From NCBI RefSeq assembly GCF_050948215.1, contig NW_027488711.1:124001-188000 (forward strand): a DNA stretch of 64,000 nt. Reading direction: 5' to 3'. The stretch comes from Halictus rubicundus. Lineage: Eukaryota; Arthropoda; Insecta; Hymenoptera; Halictidae. The notes beneath the pieces are model-generated. The model was not told the origin of the DNA, made no database searches, and saw only the letters and a program-made list of their open reading frames with translations. The translations under genes and the position numbers were made by a program. Shown piece after piece: positions 50,701 through 63,063 of this stretch (within the stretch, counting starts at the first letter, position 1; the number at the start of each line of letters is the position of its first letter).

Positions 50701-53189
50701 TATAGGATAGAGGATGGGATAGGATAGAGGATAGGATAGGATAAAGGATAGGATAGGATAGAGGATAGGATAGGATAAAGGATAGGATAGGATACAGGAT
50801 AGGATAGAGGATCGGATAGAGGATAGGATAGGATAGAGGATCGGATAGAGGATAGGATAGGATAGAGGATAGGATAGGATAGAGGATAGGATAGGATAGA
50901 GGATAATATAGGATAGAGGATAGGATAGGATAGAGGATAGGATAGGATAGAGGATAGGATAGGATAGAGGATAGTATAGGATAGAGAATAGGATAGAATA
51001 GAGGATAGGATAGGAATAAGGATAGGATAGCATAGAGGATAGGATAGGATAGGATAGAGGATAGGATAGGATAGAGGATAGGATAGGTAATTGGATAGGA
51101 TAGAGGATAGGATAAGGTAGAGGATAGTATAGGATAGAGGATAGGATAGGATAGAGGATAGGATAGGATAGAGGATAGGATAGGAAAAAGGATAGGATAG
51201 GATAGGATAGAGGATAGGATAGGATAGAGGATAGGATAGGATAGAGGATAGGATAGGATAGAGGATAGGATAGGATACAGGATAGGATAGGATAGAGGAT
51301 AATATAGGATAGAGGATAGGATAGGATAGAGGATAGGATAGGATAGAGGATAGGATAGGATAGAGGATAGGACAGAGGATAGGATATAATAGAGGATAGG
51401 ATAGAGGATAGGATAGAGGATAGGATAGGATAAAGGATAGGATAGAGGATAGGATAGGATAGAGGATAGGATAGAGGATAGGATAGGATAGAGGATCGGA
51501 TAGAGGATAGGATAGGATAGAGGAAAGGATATAATAGAGGATAGGATAGGTAATTGGATAGGATAGAGGATAGGATAAGGTAGAGGATAGTATAGGATAG
51601 AGGATGGGATAGGATAGAGGATAGGATAGGATAAAGGATAGGATAGGATAGAGGATAGGATAGGATAGAGGATAGGATATGATACAGGATAGGATAGAGG
51701 ATCGGATAGAGGATAGGATAGGATAGAGGATCGGATAGAGGATAGGATAGGATAGAGGATAGGATAGGATAGAGGATAGGATAGGATAGAGGATAGAGTA
51801 GGATAGAGGATAGAGTAGGATAGAGGATAGGATAGGATAGAGGATAGGATTGGATAGAGGAAAGTATAGGATAGAGGATAGGATAGGATAGAGGATAGGA
51901 TAGGATAGAGGATAGGATAGGATAGAGGATAGTATAGGATAGAGAATAGGATAGAATAGAGGATAGGATAGGATAAAGGATAGGATAGCATAGAGGATAG
52001 GATAGGATAGGATAGAGGATAGGATAGGATAGGATAGGATAGAGGATAGGATAGAGGATAGGATAGGATAGAGGATAGGATAGGATAGAAGAAAGCATAG
52101 GATAGAGGATAGGATAGGTAATTGGATAGGATAGAGGATAGGATAAGGTAGAGGATAGTATAGGATAGAGGATAGGATAGGATAGAGGATAGGATAGGAA
52201 AAAGGATAGGATAGGATAGGATAGGATAGAGGATAGGATAGGGTAGAGGATAGTATAGGATAGAGAATAGGATAGAATAGAGGATAGGATAGGATAAAGG
52301 ATAGGATAGCATAGAGGATAGGATAGGATAGGATAGAGGATAGGATAGGATAGGATAGAGGATAGGATAGGATAGAGGATAGGATAGGATAGAGGATAGG
52401 ATAGAGGATAGGATAGAGGATAGGATAGAGGATAGGATAGGATAGAGGTTCGGATAGAGGATAGGATAGGATAGAGGATAGGATAGGATAGAGGAAAGGA
52501 TAGGATAGAGGATAGGATAGGTAATTGGATAGGATAGAGGATAGGATAAGGTAGAGGATAGTATAGGATAGAGGATAGGATAGGATAGAGGATAGGATAG
52601 GATAGAGGATAGGATAGGAAAAAGGATAGGATAGGATAGGATAGAGGATAGGATAGGATTTAGGATAGGATAGGATAGAGGATAGGATAGGATACAGGAT
52701 AGGATAGGATAGAGGATAATATAGGATAGAGGATAGGATAGGATAGAGGATAGGATAGGATAGAGGATAGGATAGGATAGAGGATAGGATAGGATAGAGG
52801 ATAGGATAGAGGATAGGATATAATAGAGGATAGGATAGAGGATAGGATAGAGGATAGGATAGGATAGAGGATAGGATAGAGGATAGGATAGGATAGAGGA
52901 TCGGATAGAGGATAGGATAGGATAGAGGATAGGATAGGATAGAGGATAGAGTAGGATAGAGGATAGAGCAGGATAGAGGATAGGATAGGATAGAGGATAG
53001 GATTGGATAGAGGAGAGTATAGGATAGAGGATAGGATAGGATAGAGGATAGGATAGGATAGAGGATAGGATAGGATAGAGGATAGTATAGGATAGAGAAT
53101 AGGATAGAATAGTGGATAGGATAGGATAAAGGATAGGATAGCATAGAGGATAGGATAGGATAGGATAGAGGATAGGATAGGATAGGATA

Positions 53190-54260
53190 GAGGATAGGAT
53201 AGGATAGAGGATACGATATGATACAGGATAGGGTAGGATGGAGGATAGGATAGGATAGAGGATAGGATGGGATAGACGATAGAGGATGCGATGCATGATA
53301 GGATATGATAGAGGATAGGATAGGATAGAGGATAGGATAGGATAGAGGATAGGATAGGATAGAGGATAGGATAGGATAGATGATAGGATAGGAAAGAGGA
53401 TAGGATAGGATAGAGGATAGGATAGGATAGAGTATATGATAGAGGATTGGATATGATAGAGGATAGGATAGAGGATACGATAGAGGATTGGATATGATAG
53501 AGGATAGGATAGAGGATAGAATAGGATAGATGATATTATAGGATAGAGGATAGGATATGATAGAGTAAACGATATTTTAGAGGATAAGATAGGGTAGAGG
53601 ATAGGATAGAGGATATGATTGGATAGAGGATAGGATAGAGGATAGGATAGAGGATAGGATAGAGGATAGGATCGAGGATAGGATAGACTATAGAATAGGA
53701 TAGATGATATTATAGGATAGAGGATAGGATATGATAGAGTAAACGATATTATAGAGGATAAGATAGGGTAGAGGATAGGATAGAGGATAGGATAGGATAG
53801 AGGATAGGATAGAGGATAGGGTAGAGGATAGGATAGAGGATAGGATAAGATAGAGGATAGGATAGAGGATAGGATAGAGGATAGGATAAGATAGAGGATA
53901 GGATAGGATAGAGGATAGGATAGGATAGAGGATCGGATAGAGGATAGGATGGGATAGAGGATAGGATAGGATAGAGGATAGGATATAATGGAGGATTGGA
54001 TAGGATAGAGGATAGGATAGGATAGAGGATCTAATAGAGGATAGGATAGGATAGAGGATAGGATAGGTTAGAGGATAGGATAGGATAGAGGATAGGATAG
54101 GATAGAGGATAGGATAAGATAGAGGATAGGATAGGATGGGATAGAGGATAGGATAGGATAGAATAGGATAGATGATATTATAGGATAGAGTAAACGATAT
54201 TATAGAGGATAAGATAGGGTAGAGGTTAGGATAGAGGATAGGATAGGATAGAGGATAGGA
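53190..54260 (+). repeat. Partial extra copy of the 36.2-38.0-kb block
   Basis: Starts with GATACGATATGATACAGG and an ATGCAT element at 53291, matching 36341 at +16,950. It then follows the same order as copy I: GTATATGATAGAGG (53433, +16,933 after losing one 17-mer), GAGTAAACGATATTTTAG, GATCGAGG, GACTATAGAATAGG, GAGTAAACGATATTATAG, GAGGATCGG and GATCTAATAG. The long perfect 12-mer array of copy I is missing. It abuts the next, more complete copy. Confidence 0.85.
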
Positions 54261-57200
54261 TAGGATAGAGGATAGGATAGAGGATAGGGTAGAGGATAGG
54301 ATACAGAATAGGATAGGATATAGGATAGAGATTAATATATGATATAGGATAGAGAATAGGATAGGATATAGGATATTATAGGATAGAGGATAGGAAAGGA
54401 TAGAGGATAGGATAGGATGGATGATAGGATATGATAGAGCATAGGGTAAGTTAGGATAGAGGATAGGATAGGATAGACGATAGAGGATAGGATGGATAAT
54501 AGGATATTATAGAGCATAGGATAGGATAGAGGAGAGGATGGGATAGAGGATAGGATAGGATAGAGGATAGGATAGGATAGAGTATAGGATAGAGGATGGA
54601 GGATAGGATAGGATAGAGGATAAGATAGGATAGAGGATCGGATAGGATGGATGATACGATATGACAGAGGATAGGATAGTACAGAGTATAGGATTGGATA
54701 GAGAATAGGATAGGACATAGGATAGATAATAGGATAGGATATAGGATATTATAGGATAGAGGATAGGATAGGATAGAGGATACGATATGATAGAGGATAG
54801 GGTAGGATGGAGGATAGGATAGTATAGAGGATAGGATAGGATAGAGGACACGATATGATAGAGGATAGGGTAGGATGGAGGATAGGATAGGATAGAGGAT
54901 AGGATGGGATAGACGATAGAGGATGCGATGGATGATAGGATATGATAGAGGATAGGATAGGATAGAGGATAGGATAGGATAGAGGATAGGATAGGATAGA
55001 GGATAGGATAGGATAGAGGATAGGATAGGATCTAGGATAGGATAGGATAGAGGATAGGATAGGATAGAGGGTAGTATAGGATAGAGGATAGCATAGGATA
55101 GATGATACGATATGATATGGGAGTAGATAGGATAGAGGATAGGATAGGATAGAGGATAGGATAGGATAGAGGATATGATAGTATAGAGTATAGGATAGGA
55201 TACAGAATAGGATAGGATATAGGATAGAGAATAATATATGATATAGGATAGAGAATAGGATAGGATATAGGATATTATAGGATAGAGGATAGGATAGGAT
55301 AGAGGATAGGATAGGATGGATGATAGGATATGATAGAGGATAGGATAGGTTAGGATAGAGGATAGGATAGGATAGACGATAGAGGATAGGATGGATAATA
55401 GGATATTATTGAGGATAGGATAGGATAGAGGATAGGATAGGGTAGAGAATAGGATAGGATAGAGGATAGGATGGGATAGACGATAGAGGATGCGATGCAT
55501 GATAGGATATGATAGAGGATAGGATAGTACAGAGTATATGATTGGATAGAGAATAGGATAGGATATAGGATAGATAATAGGATAGGATATAGGATATTAT
55601 AGGATAGAGGATAGGATAGGATAGAGGATACGATATGATAGAGGATAGGGTAGGATGGAGGATAGGATAGGATAGAGGATAGGATAGGATAGAGGATACG
55701 ATATGATACAGGATAGGGTAGGATGGAGGATAGGATAGGATAGAGGATAGGATGGGATAGACGATAGAGGATGCGATGCATGATAGGATATGATAGAGGA
55801 TAGGATAGGATAGAGGATAGGATAGGATAGAGGATAGGATAGGATAGAGGATAGGATAGGATAGATGATAGGATAGGAAAGAGGATAGGATAGGATAGAG
55901 GATAGGATAGGATAGAGTATATGATAGAGGATTGGATATGATAGAGGATAGGATAGAGGATACGATAGAGGATTGGATATGATAGAGGATAGGATAGAGG
56001 ATAGAATAGGATAGATGATATTATAGGATAGAGGATAGGATATGATAGAGTAAACGATATTTTAGAGGATAAGATAGGGTAGAGGATAGGATAGAGGATA
56101 GGATTGGATAGAGGATAGGATAGAGGATAGGATAGAGGATAGGATAGAGGATAGGATAGAGGATAGGATAGAGGATAGGATAGAGGATAGGATCGAGGAT
56201 AGGATAGACTATAGAATAGGATAGATGATATTATAGGATAGAGGATAGGATATGATAGAGTAAACGATATTATAGAGGATAAGATAGGGTAGAGGATAGG
56301 ATAGAGGATAGGATAGGATAGAGGATAGGATAGAGGATAGGGTAGAGGATAGGATAGAGGATAGGTTGAGATAGAGGATAGAGGATAGGTTGAGATAGAG
56401 GATAGGATAGAGGATAGGATAGAGGATAGGATAAGATAGAGGATAGGATAGGATAGAGGATAGGATAGGATAGAGGATCGGATAGAGGATAGGATAGGAT
56501 AGAGGATAGGATAGGATAGAGGATAGGATAGGGTAGAGGATAGGATAAGATAGAGGATAGGATAGGATGGGATAGAGGATAGGATAGGATAGAATAGGAT
56601 AGATGATATTATAGGATAGAGGATAGGATATGATAGAGTCAACGATATTTTAGAGGATAAGATAGGGTAGAGGATAGGATAGAGGATAGGATAGGATAGA
56701 GGATAGGATAGAGGATAGGATAGAGGATAGGATAGAGGATAGGATAGAGGATAGGATAGAGGATAGGATAGAGGATAGGATAGAGGATAGGATAGAGGAT
56801 AGGATAGAGGATAGGATAGAGGATAGGATAGAGGATAGGATAGAGGATAGGATAGAGGATAGGATAGACTATAGAATAGGATAGATGATATTATAGGATA
56901 GAGGATAGGATATGATAGAGTAAACGATATTATAGAGGATAAGATAGGGTAGAGGATAGGATAGAGGATAGGATAGGATAGAGGATAGGGTAGAGGATAG
57001 GATAGAGGATAGGATAAGATAGAGGATAGGATAGAGGATAGGATAGAGGATAGGATAAGATAGAGGATAGGATAGGATAGAGGATAGGATAGGATAGAGG
57101 ATCGGATAGAGGATAGGATAGGATAGAGGATAGGATAGGATAGAGGATAGGATATAATAGAGGATTGGATAGGATAGAGGATAGGATAGGATAGAGGATC

Positions 57201-57462
57201 TAATAGATAATAGGATAGGATAGAGGATAGGATAGGATAGAGGATAGGATAGGATAGAGGATAGGATAGGATAGAGGATAGGATAAGATAGAGGATAGGA
57301 TAGGATGGGATAGAGGATAGGATAGGATAGAATAGGATAGATGATATTATAGGATAGAGTAAACGATATTATAGAGGATAAGATAGGGTAGAGGATAGGA
57401 TAGAGGATAGGATAGAGGATAGGATAGAGGATAGGATAGAGGATAGGATAGAGGATAGGATA
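54261..57462 (+). repeat. Long-range duplicated block, copy II
   Basis: Near-identical to 34,826-38,056. Differences seen are small: ATTAATATAT at 54331 for AATAATATAT, GGATATGATAG near 55,171 for GGATAGGATAG-type sequence, GAGTCAACG at 56636-56644 for GAGTAAACG, loss of one 17-mer near 55.85 kb, and a duplicated GGTTGAGATAG near 56.36-56.39 kb where copy I has one GGTTAAGATAG. ATGCAT elements are at 55495 and 55776. It hands over to family II at about 57,463, as copy I does at about 38,057. Confidence 0.9.
56699..56866 (+). repeat. Fourteen perfect tandem copies of the 12-mer
   Basis: 168 bp of exact GAGGATAGGATA between a 17-mer and GACTATAGAATAGG. It is the counterpart of the 15-copy array at 37257-37436, one unit shorter. 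Confidence 0.97.
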
Positions 57463-58390
57463 AGATAGAGGATAGGATAGAGGATAGGATAGAGGATAGG
57501 ATAAGATAGAGGATAGGATAGGATAGAGGATAGGATAGGATAGAGGATCGGATAGAGGATCGGATAAAGGATAGGATAGGATAGAGGAAAGGATATAATA
57601 GAGGATAGGATAGGTAATTGGATAGGATAGAGGATAGGATAAGGTAGAGGATAGTATAGGATAGAGGATGGGATAGGATAGAGGATAGGATAGGATAAAG
57701 GATAGGATAGGATAGAGGATAGGATAGGATAGAGGATAGGATAGGATACAGGATAGGATAGAGGATCGGATAGAGGATAAGATAGGATAGAGGATCGGAT
57801 AGAGGATAGGATAAGATAGAGGATCGGATAGAGGATAGGATAGGATAGAGGAAAGGATATAATAGAGGATAGGATAGGTAATTGGATAGGATAGAGGATA
57901 GGATAAGGTAGAGGATAGTATAGGATAGAGAATAGGATACAATAGAGGATAGGATAGGATAAAGGATAGGATAGCATAGAGGATATGATAGGATAGGATA
58001 GAGGATAGGATAGGATAGGATAGAGGATAGGATAGGATAGAGGATAGGATAGAGGATAGGATAGGATAGAGGATCGGATAGAGGATAGGCTAGGATAGAG
58101 GATAGGATAGGATAGAGGAAAGGATAGGATAGAGGATAGGATAGGTAATTGGATAGGATAGAGGATAGGATAAGGTATAGGATAGTATAGGATAGAGGAT
58201 AGGATAGGATAGAGGATAGGATAGGATAGAGGATAGGATAGGATAGAGGATAGGATAGGATACAGGATAGGATAGGATAGAGGATAATATAGGATAGAGG
58301 ATAGGATAGGATAGAGGATAGGATAGGATAGAGGATAGGATAGGATAGAGGATAGGATAAAGGATAGGATAGCATAGAGGATAGGATAGG

Positions 58391-59484
58391 ATAGAGGATA
58401 GGATAGGATAGAGGATAGGATAGAGGATAGGATAGGATAGAGGATCGGATAGAGGATAGGATAGGATAGAGGATAGGATAGGATAGAGGAAAGCATAGGA
58501 TAGAGGATAGGATAGGTAATTGGATAGGATAGAGGATAGGATGAGGTAGAGGATAGTATAGGATAGAGGATAGGATAGGATAGAGGATAGGATAGGAAAA
58601 AGGATAGGATAGGATAGGATAGAGGATAGGATAGGATAGAGGATAGGATAGGGTAGAGGATAATATAGGATAGAGGATAGGATAGGATAGAGGATGGGAT
58701 AGGATAGAGGATAGGATAGGATAGAGGATAGTATAGGATAGAGAATAGGATAGAATAGAGGATAGGATAGGATAAAGGATAGGATAGCATAGAGGATAGG
58801 ATAGGATAGGATAGAGGATAGGATAGGATAGGATAGAGGATAGGATAGGATAGAGGATAGGATAGGATAGAGGATAGGATAGAGGATAGGATAGGATAGA
58901 GGATCGGATAGAGGATAGGATAGGATAGAGGAAAGCATAGGATAGAGGATAGGATAGGTAATTGGATAGGATAGAGGATAGGATAAGGTAGAGGATAGTA
59001 TAGGATAGAGGATAGGATAGGATAGAGGATAGGATAGGAAAAAGGATAGGATAGGATAGGATAGAGGATAGGATAGGATAGAGGATAGGATAGGATAGAG
59101 GATAGGATAGGATAGAGGATAGGATAGAGGATAGGATAGGATAGAGGATAGGATAGAGGATAGGATAGAGGATAGGATAGGATAGAGGATCGGATAGAGG
59201 ATAGGATAGGATAGAGGAAAGGATATAATAGAGGATAGAATAGGTAATTGGATAGGATAGAGGATAGGATAAGGTAGAGGATAGTATAGGATAGAGGATG
59301 GGATAGGATAGAGGATAGGATAGGATAAAGGATAGGATAGGATAGAGGATAGGATAGGATAGAGGATAGGATAGGATACAGGATAGGATAGAGGATCGGA
59401 TAGAGGATAGGATAGGATAGAGGATCGGATAGAGGATAGGATAGGATAGAGGATAGGATAGGATAGAGGATAGGATAGGATAGA
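58391..59484 (+). repeat. Second copy of the 41401-42494 family II segment
   Basis: Offset 16,990, no substitution noticed. Its left neighbour aligns instead to 39.0-39.5 kb, so the sequence corresponding to roughly 39.51-41.37 kb of the first block is absent here. Confidence 0.9.
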
Positions 59485-59601
59485 GGATAGTATAGGATAG
59501 AGAATAGGATAGAATAGAGGATAGGATAGGATAAAGGATAGGATAGCATAGAGGATAGGATAGGATAGGATAGAGGATAGGATAGAGGATAGGATAGGAT
59601 A

Positions 59602-61281
59602 GAGGTTCGGATAGAGGATAGGATAGGATAGAGGATAGGATAGGATAGAGGAAAGGATAGGATAGAGGATAGGATAGGTAATTGGATAGGATAGAGGATA
59701 GGATAAGGTAGAGGATAGTATAGGATAGAGGATAGGATAGGATAGAGGATAGGATAGGATAGAGGATAGGATAGGAAAAAGGATAGGATAGGATAGGATA
59801 GAGGATAGGATAGGATAGAGGATAGGATAGGATAGAGGATAGGATAGGATACAGGATAGGATAGGATAGAGGATAATATAGGATAGAGGATAGGATAGGA
59901 TAGAGGATAGGATAGGATAGAGGATAGGATAGGATAGAGGATAGGATAGAGGATAGGATATAATAGAGGATAGGATAGAGGATAGGATAGAGGATAGGAT
60001 AGGATAGAGGATAGGATAGGATAGAGGATCGGATAGAGGATAGGATAGGATAGAGGATAGGATAGGATAGAGGATAGAGTAGGATAGAGGATAGAGTAGG
60101 ATAGAGGATAGGATAGGATAGAGGATAGGATTGGATAGAGGAAAGTATAGGATAGAGGATAGGATAGGATAGAGGATAGGATAGGATAGAGGATAGGATA
60201 GGATAGAGGATAGTATAGGATAGAGAATAGGATAGAATAGTGGATAGGATAGGATAAAGGATAGGATAGCATAGAGGATAGGATAGGATAGGATAGAGGA
60301 TAGGATAGGATAGGATAGAGGATAGGATAGGATAGAGGATAGGATAGAGGATAGGATAGGATAGAGGATCGGATAGAGGATAGGATAGGATACAGGATAG
60401 GATAGGATAGAGGAAAGCATAGGATAGAGGATAGGATAGGTAATTGGATAGGATAGAGGATAGGATAAGGTAGAGGATAGTATAGGATAGAGGATAGGAT
60501 AGGATAGAGGATAGGATAGGAAAAATAATAGGATAGAATAGGATAGAGGATAGGATAGGATAGAGGATAGGATAGGGTAGAGGATAGTATAGGATAGAGA
60601 ATAGGATATAATAGAGGATAGGATAGGATAAAGGATAGGATAGCATAGAGGATAGGATAGGATAGGGTAGAGGATAGGATAGGATAGGATAGAGGATAGG
60701 ATAGGATAGAGGATAGGATAGGATAGAGGATAGGATAGGATAGAGGATAGGATAGAGGATAGGATAGGATAGAGGATCGGATAGAGGATAGGATAGGATA
60801 GAGGATAGGATAGGATAGAGGATAGGATAGGATAGAGGATAGGATAGGGTAGAGGATAATATAGGATAGAGGATAGGATAGGATAGAGGATAGGATAGGA
60901 TAGAGGATAGGATAGGATAGAGGATAGGATAGGATAGAGGATAGAGTAGGATAGAGGATAGAGTAGGATAGAGGATAGGATAGAATAGAGGATAGGATTG
61001 GATAGAGGAAAGTATAGGATAGGGGATAGGATAGGATAGAGGATAGGATAGGATAGAGGATAGGTTAGGATAGAGGATAGTATAGGATAGAGAATAGGAT
61101 AGAATAGAGGATAGGATAGGATAAAGGATAGGATAGCATAGAGGATAGGATAGGATAGGATAGAGGATAGGATAGGATAGGATAGAGGATAGGATAGGAT
61201 AGAGGATAGGATAGGATAGAGGATAGGATAGGACAGAGGATAGGATAGGATAGAGGATAGGATAGAGGATAGGATAGGATA
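59602..61281 (+). repeat. Family II HOR unit 1' (1,680 bp)
   Basis: Counterpart of 42680-44359 at +16,922 at both ends, so its length is identical. Internal offsets drift by multiples of 17. GTAATTGG at 59678 is again 76 bp from the GAGGTTCGG start. Confidence 0.86.
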
Positions 61282-63063
61282 GAGGTTCGGATAGAGGATA
61301 GGATATGATAGAGGATAGGATAGGATAGAGGAAAGGATAGGATAGAGGATAGGATAAGGTAGAGGATAGTATAGGATAGAGGATAGGATAGGATAGGGGA
61401 TAGGATAGGATAGAGGATAGGATAGGAAAAAGGATAGGATAGGATAGGATAGAGGATAGGATAGGATAGAGGATAGGATAGGATAGAGGATAGGATAGGA
61501 TAGAGGATAGGATAGGATACAGGATAGGATAGGATAGAGGATAATATAGGATAGAGGATAGGATAGGATAGAGGATAGGATAGGATAGAGGATAGGATAG
61601 GATAGAGGATAGGATAGAGGATAGGATATAATAGAGGATAGGATAGAGGATAGGATAGAGGATAGGATAGGATAGAGGATAGGATAGAGGATAGGATAGA
61701 GGATAGGATAGGATAGAGGATCGGATAGAGGATAGGATAGGATAGAGGATAGGATAGGATAGAGGATAGAGTAGGATAGAGGATAGAGTAGGATAGAGGA
61801 TAGGATAGGATAGAGGATAGGATTGGATAGAGGAAAGTATAGGATAGAGGATAGGATAGGATAGGATAGAGGATAGGATAGGATAGAGGATAGGATAGGA
61901 TAGAGGATAGTATAGGATAGAGAATAGGATAGAGAATAGGATAGAATAGTGGATAGGATAGGATAAAGGATAGGATAGCATAGAGGATAGGATAGGATAG
62001 GATAGAGGATAGGATAGGATAGGATAGAGGATAGGATAGGATAGAGGATAGGATAGGATAGAGGATAGGATAGAGGATAGGATAGGATAGAGGATCGGAT
62101 AGAGGATAGGATAGGATAGAGGATAGGATAGGATAGAGGAAAGCATAGGATAGAGGATAGGATAGGTAATTGGATAGGATAGAGGATAGGATAAGGTAGA
62201 GGATAGTATAGGATAGAGGATAGGATAGGATAGAGGATAGGATAGGAAAAATAATAGGATAGAATAGGATAGAGGATAGGATAGGATAGAGGATAGGATA
62301 GGGTAGAGGATAGTATAGGATAGAGAATAGGATAGAATAGAGGATAGGATAGGATAAAGGATAGGATAGCATAGAGGATAGGATAGGATAGGATAGAGGA
62401 TAGGATAGGATAGGATAGAGGATAGGATAGGATAGAGGATAGGATAGGATAGAGGATAGGATAGGATAGAGGATAGGATAGAGGATAGGATAGGATAGAG
62501 GATCGGATAGAGGATAGGATAGGATAGAGGATAGGATAGGATAGAGGATAGGATAGGATAGAGGATAGGATAGGGTAGAGGATAATATAGGATAGAGGAT
62601 AGGATAGGATAGAGGATAGGATAGGATAGAGGATAGGATAGGATAGAGGATAGGATAGGATAGAGGATAGAGTAGGATAGAGGATAGAGTAGGATAGAGG
62701 ATAGGATAGGATAGAGGATAGGATTGGATAGAGGAAAGTATAGGATAGGGGATAGGATAGGATAGAGGATAGGATAGGATAGAGGATAGGTTAGGATAGA
62801 GGATAGTATAGGATAGAGAATAGGATAGAATAGAGGATAGGATAGGATAAAGGATAGGATAGCATAGAGGATAGGATAGGATAGGATAGAGGATAGGATA
62901 GGATAGGATAGAGGATAGGATAGGATAGAGGATAGGATAGGATAGAGGATAGGATAGGATAGGATAGAGGATAGGATAGGATAGAGGATAGGATAGGATA
63001 GAGGATAGGATAGGACAGAGGATAGGATAGGATAGAGGATAGGATAGAGGATAGGATAGGATA
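61282..63063 (+). repeat. Family II HOR unit 2' lacking its first GTAATTGG
   Basis: GAGGTTCGG at 61282 matches 44360 at +16,922. At 61,351 the sequence goes from AGGATA directly to AGGTAGAGG: compared with unit 1', 29 bp (one 12-mer plus one 17-mer equivalent, containing GTAATTGG) are missing. The paired GAGTAGG group lies near 61.78 kb and GATTGG near 61.82 kb. The unit ends at the next GAGGTTCGG at 63064. Confidence 0.84.

Larger units (their letters stand above)
38057..53189 (+). repeat. Family II satellite block
   Basis: A 15-kb mosaic of 12-, 17- and 22-mers marked by GTAATTGG (about 30 copies, spaced roughly 280-1,700 bp), GAGGATCGG, GGAAAAAGG, GATACAGG, GATAATATAGG, GATATAATAG, GATAAGGTAG, GATAGAGTAGG pairs, GATTGGATAGAGGAAAGTATAGG (written here as adjoining GATTGG and GGAAAGTATAGG variants), GATAAAGG, GATAGCATAGAGG and GAGGTTCGG. 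The 22-mer is far commoner than in family I. No ATGCAT or AATAATATATG element occurs. Two module styles alternate: a roughly 400-bp GATATAATAG/GTAATTGG/GATGGGATAGG/GATAAAGG style (38-42 and 48-51.6 kb) and the 1.7-kb GAGGTTCGG HOR (42.7-47.8 kb). No gene is present. Confidence 0.9.

Noticed and set aside
39240..53144. Giant - strand open reading frame and its many companions (for example 37439-45019, 45842-53296, 57347-62146, 8563-10257, 18-881)
   Set aside because: They arise because the TATCC-type repeat has no stop codon in any frame. Several overlap in different frames of the same strand, starts sit in random variants (CAT- or CAA-like on +), translations are pure 17-residue period repeats, and there are no introns, signals or domains. 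No feature distinguishes them from the repeat itself.
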